6,366 nucleotides of DNA from Patescibacteria group bacterium (GTDB lineage: Bacteria > Patescibacteriota > Dojkabacteria > SC72 > T1SED10-24): contig SLSN01000073.1 of assembly GCA_007130415.1 (NCBI GenBank), positions 1-6,366 of the forward strand. Reading direction: 5' to 3'. This document shows positions 1 through 6,243 of the stretch, piece by piece. The position numbers and the translations under genes were made by a program. The notes beneath the pieces are model-generated. The model saw only the letters and a program-made list of their open reading frames with translations, did not search any database and was not told the DNA's origin. Position 1 is the stretch's first letter; every line of letters starts with the position of its first letter.

Positions 1-989
1 CCTATCTCCTCTTCTAAAAGGGCCTTTTTCAAAGGAGCACTTTTTGTCTTCATTAAATAATACATTAGTATTCCAAGGGCAAATTTTTCTTTCTTCTTAA
101 TATCCCTATTACAAGCGTAATTTAAGGAAAGGTAGGTTTTATTTTTACTAGATTCGTCTTTTGATATAGAATATTTCAAACCAACCTCTTTCATTTTTTC
201 AAAAGATTCTTGTATGCCTAGTGAAACATTCGCCTTTTCTTTTTCGAAATTTGATAAATATTTTTCATCTAAAAACCTCAATTGCTTCTTAATATCGCCA
301 TTTCCATAGAGGTAAACATAGCTGTTTGAAGGATGATAATACTTTCTATGAAATTCGAGAAACTTTTCATATGTTAACCTTGGTATTGCCTCAGGTTTTC
401 CCCCAGAAGAAAACGCATAGCTTGTGTCCGAAAAAAGAGAAGACAAAGATTCCTCCTCTAATAATCTCTCGGGGGAAGAATACGCTCCTTTCATCTCACT
501 ATACACAACTCCATTTAATAGTAATCTATCTTTTTCATTTTCTAAATGATAATGCCACCCTTCTTGCATGAATATTTCAGGTTTTTCATATATATTTGGA
601 TAAAAGACAGCATCTAGATAAACGTTCATCAAATTGAAAAAATCTTTTTCATTTTTACTAGCAACTGGATATACTGTCTTGTCAGGATACGTAAAAGCGT
701 TAAGAAAAGTTTGTAATGAACTTTTAACAAGCTCTAAAAAGGGTTCTTTAGTTGGAAAATTCTTCGAACCACATAATACACTATGCTCTAAGATATGGGG
801 AACTCCAGTGTCATCATAGCTTGGAGTTTTGAAAGCTATGGAAAAAACTTTGTTGTCATCATCATTTTCTAAATGAAGTAACCTTGCCCCACTCTCTTTA
901 TGCTCAAAAAGCCTTGCAACAGATTTTACTTCATCAATATATTCTTCTTTTTTTAGCTGGAAACCGCTAAGTATATCCCCTACTTTCAT
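1..989 (-). CDS. M16C family metallopeptidase, PreP/Cym1-like, N-terminal part
   Basis: This is the amino-terminal third of a presequence-protease-type M16C zinc peptidase; 329 codons are visible before the gene leaves the left edge (the family is usually near 970 residues). I read it by translating the reverse complement from the ATG at 987-989. The inverted zinc motif HILEH is at residues 65-69 (His65 and His69 zinc ligands, Glu68 catalytic). The third ligand is Glu165 in VVYSEMKG, about 100 residues further on, which is the PreP spacing. The family block with TFLNAFTYPDKTVYPVAS lies at 94-111. Family members degrade short unstructured peptides inside a closed chamber. No signal peptide is visible, so a cytosolic peptide-clearing role is inferred. 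It starts 4 bases after the Fic stop and is probably cotranscribed with Fic. No Shine-Dalgarno sequence is seen. All key catalytic residues in the visible part are intact. Confidence 0.93.
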   Translation of the reverse strand, partial: MKVGDILSGFQLKKEEYIDEVKSVARLFEHKESGARLLHLENDDDNKVFSIAFKTPSYDDTGVPHILEHSVLCGSKNFPTKEPFLELVKSSLQTFLNAFTYPDKTVYPVASKNEKDFFNLMNVYLDAVFYPNIYEKPEIFMQEGWHYHLENEKDRLLLNGVVYSEMKGAYSSPERLLEEESLSSLFSDTSYAFSSGGKPEAIPRLTYEKFLEFHRKYYHPSNSYVYLYGNGDIKKQLRFLDEKYLSNFEKEKANVSLGIQESFEKMKEVGLKYSISKDESSKNKTYLSLNYACNRDIKKKEKFALGILMYYLMKTKSAPLKKALLEEEI

Positions 990-993
990 AGCT

Positions 994-1824
994 TTATTTC
1001 AAAATGTAATGAGTTTGTCTACCTTGACCACACCTTTCTATTAAATTCTTTTCAATTAATTTGTTAAAATCCAAAACTCTCGTTGCCTTCTTTCTTTCGG
1101 TAATTTGAGAATAGTCACTATCTGTAATTACTTGGTTTTTCTTAAGATATTTCAGGATCTTTTCCTGGTCTTTGTTAAGCTCTTGCTCTGGTTTGTAAGT
1201 AATTTTCTCAAGTTCTTTCTTAATTCTAAGCATTTCTTCTAGAACAAAGCTTGTAAAATATTCCAACCACTTACTGTTGTCTTTGGTTTTAACTTGCCCT
1301 ATCTTTTCAAGACTAAAGAGATTGAACACATTAACCTTCATATCCATGAGTAAAATTCTTGTTGCAATTACATTTACCCTATCAGTAGCGTGTACAAATG
1401 GACCAATTTGCGCAAAATTTTTGTAAAACAAACCAGCTACAATTAATGGATCCGTATCTCTTTTAATATCGTTTACAAATTTAACTAAATTTTTGACAGA
1501 ATTTTTAGCTTGAGCATTCCTAAATTTTCCTACTTGATTTTTAGGAGCCAGATTATTCATGACAAGCGAGTGAATTGAGAGTATGGTATTTAGATTAAAA
1601 TCCACATTTTTTTTACTAAACTTGTCCAAAGCTTTTACATAGTTTTTTTCTTCCTCTACAGATAAAGAAAATGCCTTCGCTCCAGAGTTTTTCGTTTTAC
1701 TTAAAATTTCAGAGTAAGTTATATGAGAAAATTTTTTATTATTAAGATCACAAGAGACCTTCGTTATTTCCTTTATACTAGCCAAAAGTTTGTTTGTAAT
1801 TGTGTATTTTGTTGAAAAAGACAT
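994..1824 (-). CDS. Fic-fold protein with degenerate catalytic motif and C-terminal winged helix
   Basis: This 276-residue protein has the layout of Fic/DOC proteins, which normally transfer AMP or another nucleotide part to target hydroxyls. The pre-motif stretch VGKFRNAQ (98-105) matches the family G-x-[YF]-R element. TDPLIVAGLFYKNFAQIGPF (124-143) matches the helix leading into the active site. The core motif, normally HPFx(D/E)GN(G/K)R, here reads GPFVHATDR (141-149). The catalytic His is Gly141, the acidic residue is His145, and the GNG loop is Ala-Thr-Asp; Pro, Phe and the final Arg149 remain. Classical AMPylation is therefore unlikely. A possible inhibitory-helix remnant with Glu39 lies near 33-42, but this is weak. 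Residues about 216-276 look like a winged helix ending in GRQTHYIL, which suggests DNA binding or dimer contacts. It has its own promoter and is followed by the peptidase after 4 bases. Fold assignment is firm; function is not. Confidence 0.85.
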   Translation of the reverse strand: MSFSTKYTITNKLLASIKEITKVSCDLNNKKFSHITYSEILSKTKNSGAKAFSLSVEEEKNYVKALDKFSKKNVDFNLNTILSIHSLVMNNLAPKNQVGKFRNAQAKNSVKNLVKFVNDIKRDTDPLIVAGLFYKNFAQIGPFVHATDRVNVIATRILLMDMKVNVFNLFSLEKIGQVKTKDNSKWLEYFTSFVLEEMLRIKKELEKITYKPEQELNKDQEKILKYLKKNQVITDSDYSQITERKKATRVLDFNKLIEKNLIERCGQGRQTHYILK

Positions 1825-1830
1825 GGACTA

Positions 1831-1859
1831 ATTATAGACGAAAGGGCTAGGAATTTCAA
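1831..1859 (-). promoter_or_regulatory. Promoter of the Fic-fold gene, apparently leaderless
   Basis: On the minus strand TTGAAA (1854-1859) is followed by a 17-base spacer and TATAAT (1831-1836), a five-of-six -35 and a full consensus -10. Only six bases separate the -10 from the ATG at 1822-1824, so the predicted transcript starts at or within a base or two of the start codon. This would uncouple Fic and the peptidase from the kinase-like gene upstream. Confidence 0.75.
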
Positions 1860-1883
1860 AAATTTTGGAAGCCTAGAGTCTTT

Positions 1884-2879
1884 TTATTTAAACGATTGTA
1901 TCAAAGCATCACCTGTCCTAGTAAAAAACTCTCCCTCTTTTTCATAACCCTCATCATTTACAAGCAAAACAAGCTTTGTCGAATACTCACCTGTAACAAG
2001 CATTTGTACCATCTTTTCAAATTCCAATATTTGCCTACCCCCTATTGTACTAAGTAGTTTTTCAGAATTCTGCTCAACCCCATCTCTCTTAAGTGCCCTT
2101 GTTGCCATAGTTTTCGCAATAGGTTGTTCAGGTAAAACATAAATTAAATAAAAATTAACACCCTGAGCTTTTACTCCCTCTCCTATTTTCAACATATTGG
2201 GTGCACTTTCTTCAAAACTTGAAAAGCTGTTTTCGCATGTAATACTTTTCAAATCTTTCACTGATAAAGCATACCAACCCCTTAAAGGCCTAAGAGTTAA
2301 ATTCAAAAACTCATTTTTGTGATTTTCAACATCTGGGAAAAGGTCAATACCATCCTCTATCTCACCCTTTTGAAATTTTTCATCTATCAAGCTTTGTATT
2401 TCATCTAGATGTCCCTCTTCTAAAAATTCTGGTACTTTTTCCAAATCAAGTGATTTTTGTATTACTTTCAAAGATTCCTTTTTCAAAATAGTACCCTCTG
2501 CCAACCTCTTGGTTGTAACAAAATTGTAATGTTCTCCATCTATTTCATAATCTCTCTTGTCCCTAGTTGTTGAATTAATTACATCTCCCGTATTTAAAGG
2601 TTCCTTTATTTGACCCCTAACTGTACCCTTGCCTGCTCCCCCAGGTCCTGCGAAGCCTAATACTATTGGAGTTTTCTCAACATCAATACTTTGTATAGTT
2701 TTGGACTCTATTTCCCTTAGTTTCTCATTGTCATTATCATTTTCCGCTTTTTCTATATCAAAATACTTATACAACTCGGTTAAAGCTACATCCCAACGTT
2801 CTTGCAGTTGTTGGATTTTCTCACTCTCATCTTCCAAACGAAATAGTACTTTGTCTTCAAGAGATTTTTCAGGGCTCAT
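1884..2879 (-). CDS. Guanylate-kinase-like P-loop protein with extension and insert
   Basis: This 331-residue protein has a guanylate-kinase-type nucleotide-binding core but is much longer than housekeeping Gmk (about 200 residues). The Walker A loop is GPGGAGKGT (78-86, Lys84). The GMP-binding signature STTRDKRDYEIDGEHYNF (103-120) keeps both arginines (106, 109), Glu112, Asp114 and Tyr118 at normal Gmk spacing. A beta strand YLIYVLP (244-250) followed by a basic stretch with Arg261 and Arg265 fits the lid region, and VNDEG (307-311) fits the C-terminal Gmk motif. Residues 1-70 form a charged, probably helical or coiled-coil extension. About 130-200 is an acidic insert between the GMP-binding motif and GWYALSVKDL. 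It could be a diverged Gmk or a related nucleotide kinase with another acceptor; I give no gene symbol because the genome may hold a normal gmk elsewhere. It is followed by Fic after 59 bases. No Shine-Dalgarno sequence is seen. Confidence 0.8.
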   Translation of the reverse strand: MSPEKSLEDKVLFRLEDESEKIQQLQERWDVALTELYKYFDIEKAENDNDNEKLREIESKTIQSIDVEKTPIVLGFAGPGGAGKGTVRGQIKEPLNTGDVINSTTRDKRDYEIDGEHYNFVTTKRLAEGTILKKESLKVIQKSLDLEKVPEFLEEGHLDEIQSLIDEKFQKGEIEDGIDLFPDVENHKNEFLNLTLRPLRGWYALSVKDLKSITCENSFSSFEESAPNMLKIGEGVKAQGVNFYLIYVLPEQPIAKTMATRALKRDGVEQNSEKLLSTIGGRQILEFEKMVQMLVTGEYSTKLVLLVNDEGYEKEGEFFTRTGDALIQSFK

Positions 2880-2908
2880 AAAAAGGTTAAAAAAAATTAT
2901 AACCTTGG

Positions 2909-2917
2909 ATTATAACA
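2909..2917 (-). promoter_or_regulatory. Extended -10 promoter of the kinase-like gene
   Basis: The minus strand reads TGTTATAAT here, a consensus extended -10 element (TG-N-TATAAT), ending 29 bases before the ATG at 2877-2879. No good -35 lies 16-18 bases upstream (about 2931-2938 is only AT-rich), which is acceptable for extended -10 promoters. Predicted transcription start is near 2902, giving a leader of about 22 nt. A second, weaker TATAAT copy lies at 2896-2901 within a short direct repeat. Confidence 0.6.
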
Positions 2918-2936
2918 CATAAGACACCTTTTTTAC

Positions 2937-2965
2937 TTGACACTTTCTCAATATATACATATAAT
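2937..2965 (+). promoter_or_regulatory. Perfect consensus sigma-70 promoter of rplJ-rplL
   Basis: TTGACA at 2937-2942 and TATAAT at 2960-2965 are separated by exactly 17 bases, and upstream DNA is rich in A/T. Predicted transcription start is near 2971-2973, giving an rplJ leader of about 77 nt. A full-consensus promoter fits a highly expressed ribosomal protein operon. Confidence 0.92.
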
Positions 2966-2970
2966 TCGTT

Positions 2971-3015
2971 CGTTATCAAAGAAACATGGTATGTGTAAAT
3001 CCGTGTTAGATAATG
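2971..3015 (+). promoter_or_regulatory. Ribosomal protein L10 leader-like RNA structure
   Basis: The start of the rplJ leader folds into one interrupted hairpin. The lower stem CGTTATC (2971-2977) pairs with GATAATG (3009-3015), seven pairs with one G-U. An asymmetric internal loop follows, AAAGAA (2978-2983) opposite TA (3007-3008). The upper stem ACATGG (2984-2989) pairs with CCGTGT (3001-3006), with an 11-nt loop. L10 leaders in other bacteria bind the L10-L7/L12 complex through an interrupted, kink-turn-like helix and shut down their own translation. The position immediately before rplJ, and the stem beginning at the predicted transcription start, support the same role here. I see no clear attenuator terminator between the structure and the ATG, so translational control is the likelier mechanism. 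Covariation was not tested. Confidence 0.65.
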
Positions 3016-3048
3016 GTTTTTCAAAAATAAAATTTTAGATAAAAGAGA

Positions 3049-3564
3049 ATGGCTAAAAGCAAAGCCGAAAAAACTAAGTTGTTGGAGCAATACAAAAAAG
3101 ATTTAAAAGAAAGAAATGGTTATATCATTGTTGATTCTGACAAACTAGATAGCGACACCCTATTCAACCTAAGAAAGCAGTTGAAAGAATCTGGTTCTAA
3201 CTTCTCTGTTATTAAAAACACGATCTTTAAAATTGCTCTCCAAGAAACTGAACAACCGCTAGAAACACAAGATTTTACTGGAGCAAGCGCAATAATTACA
3301 TTCGATGATGACCCAGTAAATGCCGCAAAATTTCTCAAGGAAGCTCAAAAACAGATGGAAATACTTGAAGCTAGGTTTGGTGTCATTGAAAATGAATATA
3401 TCGGTAAAGAAAAAATAATGGAACTAGCAGAAATCCCTCCAAGAGAAGTCCTCTATGCAAAACTTCTTGGATCATTAAACGCTCCTTTAAGTGGCGTAAT
3501 GAACTCACTTACTGGAAATGTCAAAGGATTCATTCGAGTAACTCAATCGTTATCAGAAAAATAA
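3049..3564 (+). CDS. rplJ: 50S ribosomal protein L10
   Basis: This 171-residue protein is L10, the base of the ribosomal stalk, which binds 23S rRNA and carries L7/L12 dimers on its C-terminal helix. The N-terminal domain shows family features: YIIVDSDKLDSDTLFNLRKQL (25-45), then SNFSVIKNTIFKIAL (49-63), the stretch that contacts rRNA. The block IPPREVLYAKLLGSLNAP (129-146) is highly typical. The C-terminal helix that anchors L7/L12 is rather short, ending in FIRVTQSLSEK. Length is normal (165-180). The ATG at 3049 gives the expected MAKSKAEK start; the region before it has only a weak AAGAG-like sequence. It is the first gene of an rplJ-rplL operon with a consensus promoter and a probable autoregulatory leader. 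rplK, rplA and rpoB are not adjacent, unlike in most bacteria. Confidence 0.97.
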   Translation: MAKSKAEKTKLLEQYKKDLKERNGYIIVDSDKLDSDTLFNLRKQLKESGSNFSVIKNTIFKIALQETEQPLETQDFTGASAIITFDDDPVNAAKFLKEAQKQMEILEARFGVIENEYIGKEKIMELAEIPPREVLYAKLLGSLNAPLSGVMNSLTGNVKGFIRVTQSLSEK

Positions 3565-3594
3565 TTTATTTAAATTTTTTAATATATATACAAA

Positions 3595-4002
3595 ATGGCA
3601 GATGAAAAAAAAGACCTTCCAAAGTTGACAGACAATGGTAAAAAAGTTCTTGAAATTGTTGAAAAAATGACAGTTTTAGAGCTAGCTGACCTAGTTAAAG
3701 TCATGGAAGACAAGTTTGGTGTTAGCGCAGCAGCTCCAGTAGCAGCAGCAGCAGCACCTGCAGAAGCGCCTGCAGAAGAAGAAGAAAAAACTATATTCAA
3801 TGTAGTTTTGAAAGATGCAGGAGCTAACAAGATCAACGTCATTAAGGCTGTAAGGGAAATTAACCCTGACCTAGGTCTTAAAGAAGCTAAGGACGTTGTT
3901 GAATCTGTACCTCAAACACTAAAGGAAGAAGTAAAGAAAGAGGATGCAGAAGAGATGAAAAAGAAACTTGAAGAAGCTGGTGCTAAAGCAGAACTTGAAT
4001 AA
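3595..4002 (+). CDS. rplL: 50S ribosomal protein L7/L12
   Basis: This 135-residue protein is the multicopy stalk protein that recruits translational GTPases. It has the standard three parts: an N-terminal dimerisation domain (about 10-42, with [19 protein letters not shown]), a flexible Ala/Pro/Glu hinge (44-64), and the C-terminal factor-binding domain (65-135) with [11 protein letters not shown] (79-89), [10 protein letters not shown] (94-103) and [13 protein letters not shown] at the end. [11 protein letters not shown] has a slightly longer loop than the ITGLGLKEAK form of many bacteria. It follows rplJ after 30 AT-only bases without a Shine-Dalgarno sequence, and ends just before two hairpins, the second a terminator. 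The usual excess of L7/L12 over L10 would have to come from more efficient initiation here, or from an internal promoter I cannot establish. Confidence 0.97.
   Translation: MADEKKDLPKLTDNGKKVLEIVEKMTVLELADLVKVMEDKFGVSAAAPVAAAAAPAEAPAEEEEKTIFNVVLKDAGANKINVIKAVREINPDLGLKEAKDVVESVPQTLKEEVKKEDAEEMKKKLEEAGAKAELE
3742..3778 (+). repeat. GCA codon run and 12-base repeat in the rplL hinge
   Basis: Five GCA codons in a row (3742-3756) are followed by two copies of CCTGCAGAAG (3757-3766 and 3769-3778) spaced 12 bases apart. They encode the flexible Ala/Pro/Glu hinge. Such runs can change length by slippage in whole codons without breaking the protein. Confidence 0.6.
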
Positions 4003-4017
4003 TCAAGTTCACTTGAT
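4002..4017 (+). other. Short perfect hairpin after rplL
   Basis: ATCAAG (4002-4007) and CTTGAT (4012-4017) form a six-pair stem around a TTCA loop, overlapping the last base of the rplL stop codon. It has no T-tract, so it is not a terminator by itself. It may protect the 3' end of the mRNA or assist the terminator 10 bases downstream. Confidence 0.4.
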
Positions 4018-4026
4018 CGAAATTGA

Positions 4027-4057
4027 AAAGAGGCCTTTTTTAAGGTCTCTTTCTTTT
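4027..4057 (+). terminator. Intrinsic terminator of rplJ-rplL
   Basis: An 11-pair stem (4027-4037 with 4042-4052, one G-U pair) closes a TTTT loop and is followed by a C-interrupted T tract (CTTTT). It separates the ribosomal operon from the membrane-protein operon. The A-rich left arm also gives a short T-rich tail on the other strand, but no convergent gene needs it. Confidence 0.82.
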
Positions 4058-4073
4058 ATGGCATCAACTGTAA

Positions 4074-4079
4074 TATAAT
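4074..4079 (+). promoter_or_regulatory. Probable -10 box for the 7TM/ATP-grasp operon
   Basis: A consensus TATAAT lies 29 bases before the ATG at 4109. The sequence 17 bases upstream (TTCTTT, 4051-4056) is a poor -35 and lies inside the terminator tail. Predicted transcription start is about 4086. A promoter is expected because the preceding operon terminates at 4057. Confidence 0.5.
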
Positions 4080-4108
4080 GTAGCTATTAAATTATCAACA
4101 AAGACATT

Positions 4109-4774
4109 ATGGAAGAGATGAATACAATATTGGTCTGGATTAAAGATTCAGTTATTACCGAAGAGATTCTAATTTTTATGCTTTTTATCCCTATAATTGC
4201 AACCCTAGTGAATATATCCCGGTATATTATAGGTTTTAAAACCTTTGGAATATATGCACCAATGACATTAGCATTCGCCTATGTATTTACAGGAATTCGC
4301 TTCGGTCTTCTGGTAACAGCCGCTGTAATTATATCGTCTTTAATATCATACTCCCTACTCAAACAAATCAGAATGCACTATCTCTCAAGGATAACAATAA
4401 ACTACATCTTCATAACCTTCATTCTACTTGGGATGCTGATTCTGAACGAACTCTCTCCATGGTCAATAACCACAGATCATCACCAAATAGCTACAGTACC
4501 ACCTCTGGGAATAATATTAATTGCTGCACTTTCTGACTTCTTCGTAAAAGAATATGTTAAAAAGGACTTCCTAACAACAATACGCTCACTAATAGAGACA
4601 GTAATCATCGGAGTAATAGGATGGTTTCTACTACAATCACAAAATCTGCAGCAATTTCTTGTACAAAACATCTGGATTCATATACCAATACTTCTTTTAA
4701 ACCTATTCATAGGCCAATACAAAGAACTTAGGTTTAAAGACTTTTTCCGATTTAAAAAAATATCAAATGATTAA
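4109..4774 (+). CDS. Multi-pass membrane protein, 7TM domain of transglutaminase-7TM family, stand-alone
   Basis: This 221-residue integral membrane protein has about six to seven hydrophobic segments (roughly 19-36, 48-61, 64-84, 96-113, 128-146, 158-177, 186-203). The stretch SRYIIGFKTFGIYAPMTLAF (37-56) followed by GIRFGLLV matches the 7TM domain (PF14402-like) that in proteobacteria sits at the C terminus of an inactive transglutaminase protein, next to a RimK-related ligase gene. Here the protein is only the 7TM part. The soluble inactive-transglutaminase domain is absent; only about 18 residues precede the first helix. The identification rests on that motif and on the next gene being exactly the expected partner, with an 8-base overlap that suggests coupled translation. 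It probably anchors the ligase or its substrate at the membrane. A second in-frame ATG at 4118 is an alternative start, with GGAAGAG just before it. Biochemical function is unknown. Confidence 0.78.
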   Translation: MEEMNTILVWIKDSVITEEILIFMLFIPIIATLVNISRYIIGFKTFGIYAPMTLAFAYVFTGIRFGLLVTAAVIISSLISYSLLKQIRMHYLSRITINYIFITFILLGMLILNELSPWSITTDHHQIATVPPLGIILIAALSDFFVKEYVKKDFLTTIRSLIETVIIGVIGWFLLQSQNLQQFLVQNIWIHIPILLLNLFIGQYKELRFKDFFRFKKISND

Positions 4775-6227
4775 TACGAATCAATATAAAACAATTTTAG
4801 GGCTTAACAGAAGGAACCAGGAGTATATACGTCCCTACAACCCGCTAAGCTCAAAAAAAATATCAGACAACAAGATACTAACCAAGAGGTTACTAAGCAA
4901 AGCCGATATTAAAACTCCCAAAACTATTAAAATTATACGCACAAAGAAACAACTAGCCTTTTTTGACTGGGAATCTTTACCTAAGAGTTTTGTAGTGAAA
5001 CCAAACCGTGGAACCGGGGGTAACGGCATTATAGTTTTTTACGGTAAAAAAAAGGGAGAAACTGCCTGGATTAGATCCAACCATAGAGTCATGAACAAGG
5101 AACAACTCAGAATTCACTTCGAAAAAATTCTGGATGGTTCCTTTTCCATGGGAGACTCAAAAGATATCGTAATCATAGAAGAAAGAATACTTAATCACAG
5201 TACTTTAAAAAAATACTCTTTTAGAGGCGTACCAGATATTAGACTAATCATATTCAACAAAGTACCTGTAATGGCAATGATACGCTTCCCTACAAAAATA
5301 TCTGATGGTAAAGCAAATTTGCATGCTGGAGGAATTTGTGCAGGAGTTAATATCGCCACAGGAGTAACCACAAACGCAATACAACTAAAAAAAAGTTCTG
5401 TTCTAGAAAACACTTACACCAACGTTGAATATACTACCGATTTTCAAGAAAACCTACCTCTAAAAGACATACAAATACCATATTGGGATAAAATACTAGA
5501 AACAGCAATAAGGTGCCAAGAAATTTCCAATATAGGTTTTTTGGGTGTAGATATAGCGATAGATGAAAATAATGGGCCGTTAGTTTTTGAACTAAATGCC
5601 AGGCCAGGTCTTGGTATACAAATGGCAAACAACATGGGCTTAAGGCCTAGATTAGAAAGGCTCAAGGGCATAGAGCCTCTTTCAACTAAAAGAGCAATAA
5701 GGTTAGCGAAAACATTGTTTGGTGGTGAAATTGAGGAATGTATGCAATTTCTCAGTGGAAAACAAGTACTAGGATTAGTCGAAAAAGTTACAATACACTA
5801 CAATCAAAATAATTCTCTCAAACCTAATAAATCCAAAAATAAATCACAAACCGTTAAGGCTTTATTAGACACAGGAATTGTAACTTCCAGAATAGATGAA
5901 GGACTAGCCAACAGAATGGGATATGAAAAGGCGACAGACTACTTTAAATCACTAGATATACCTCCCTACTTTGAGAATATCGAAGAAGCTAAAAAATTCG
6001 CAAAAGAATTGAAAGTTAATAGTGAAATTTCCCGCCCAGCAGTCATAGTGGAGAGTGCCAAAGTTAAAGTAAAACCCGCTATACAGATAGATATCCAGAT
6101 AACTGGAGAAACAAGACAAATAGAGGCCATTGTAAGCACACAGAAAGATACAATCTACCCCCTACTCCTTGGAAGGAAAGAATTAAAAGATTGCTTGATA
6201 GATCCAAGTAAAACTTTCGTAAAATAA
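4767..6227 (+). CDS. RimK-related ATP-grasp ligase fused to retropepsin-like (RimB/PF05618) domain
   Basis: This is a 486-residue two-domain protein. Residues 7-320 are an alpha-L-glutamate-ligase-like ATP-grasp enzyme, a class that forms peptide (amide) bonds using ATP. It shows ILGLNRRNQEYI (10-21), Lys78 before the glycine-rich loop RGTGGNGI (81-88), VPDIRLIIF (155-163), RFPTKISDGKANLHAGG (173-189), GFLGVDIAID (257-266) and ELNARPG (275-281), whose Glu/Asn bind Mg-ATP. All ATP-grasp residues appear intact. After a linker, residues about 335-486 resemble the retropepsin-like family misnamed ATP-dependent zinc protease: ALLDTG (365-370, putative catalytic Asp368), then PLLLGRKEL (465-473) and LIDPSKTF near the end. 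In many proteobacteria these two activities are separate genes. The start overlaps the 7TM gene by 8 bases, which supports this ATG. Acceptor and added amino acid are unknown; glutamate is only the family name. Confidence 0.9.
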   Translation: MINTNQYKTILGLNRRNQEYIRPYNPLSSKKISDNKILTKRLLSKADIKTPKTIKIIRTKKQLAFFDWESLPKSFVVKPNRGTGGNGIIVFYGKKKGETAWIRSNHRVMNKEQLRIHFEKILDGSFSMGDSKDIVIIEERILNHSTLKKYSFRGVPDIRLIIFNKVPVMAMIRFPTKISDGKANLHAGGICAGVNIATGVTTNAIQLKKSSVLENTYTNVEYTTDFQENLPLKDIQIPYWDKILETAIRCQEISNIGFLGVDIAIDENNGPLVFELNARPGLGIQMANNMGLRPRLERLKGIEPLSTKRAIRLAKTLFGGEIEECMQFLSGKQVLGLVEKVTIHYNQNNSLKPNKSKNKSQTVKALLDTGIVTSRIDEGLANRMGYEKATDYFKSLDIPPYFENIEEAKKFAKELKVNSEISRPAVIVESAKVKVKPAIQIDIQITGETRQIEAIVSTQKDTIYPLLLGRKELKDCLIDPSKTFVK

Positions 6228-6243
6228 ATTTATTTCAAAAGTT

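Noticed and set aside
326..819. Plus-strand open frames at 326-571 and 634-819.
   Set aside because: They lie opposite the M16C gene, whose conserved catalytic motifs show the minus strand is coding; their translations look like no known protein.
1847..1876. Possible terminator between the kinase-like gene and Fic (CTAGG/CCTAG stem).
   Set aside because: The stem is only five pairs around a 20-base loop, with no T-tract in the direction of transcription, and it overlaps the Fic -35 box.
2986..3009. Eight-unit leader mini-ORF in the rplJ leader (ATG to TAG).
   Set aside because: It lies inside the proposed hairpin, has no ribosome binding site or regulatory codon run, and is short enough to arise by chance.
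2629..3090. Open frames at 2629-2922 (plus) and 2887-3090 (minus) across the divergent promoter region.
   Set aside because: They overlap conserved coding sequence or the promoters and leader, and have low-complexity or unremarkable translations.
3565..3594. Internal promoter for rplL in the AT-only gap.
   Set aside because: TATATA-like strings occur, but with no -35 and only A/T bases a match is expected by chance.
3579..3842. Minus-strand open frame opposite rplL, rich in Ala and Ser.
   Set aside because: It is a mirror of the repetitive GCA/GAA codons in rplL.
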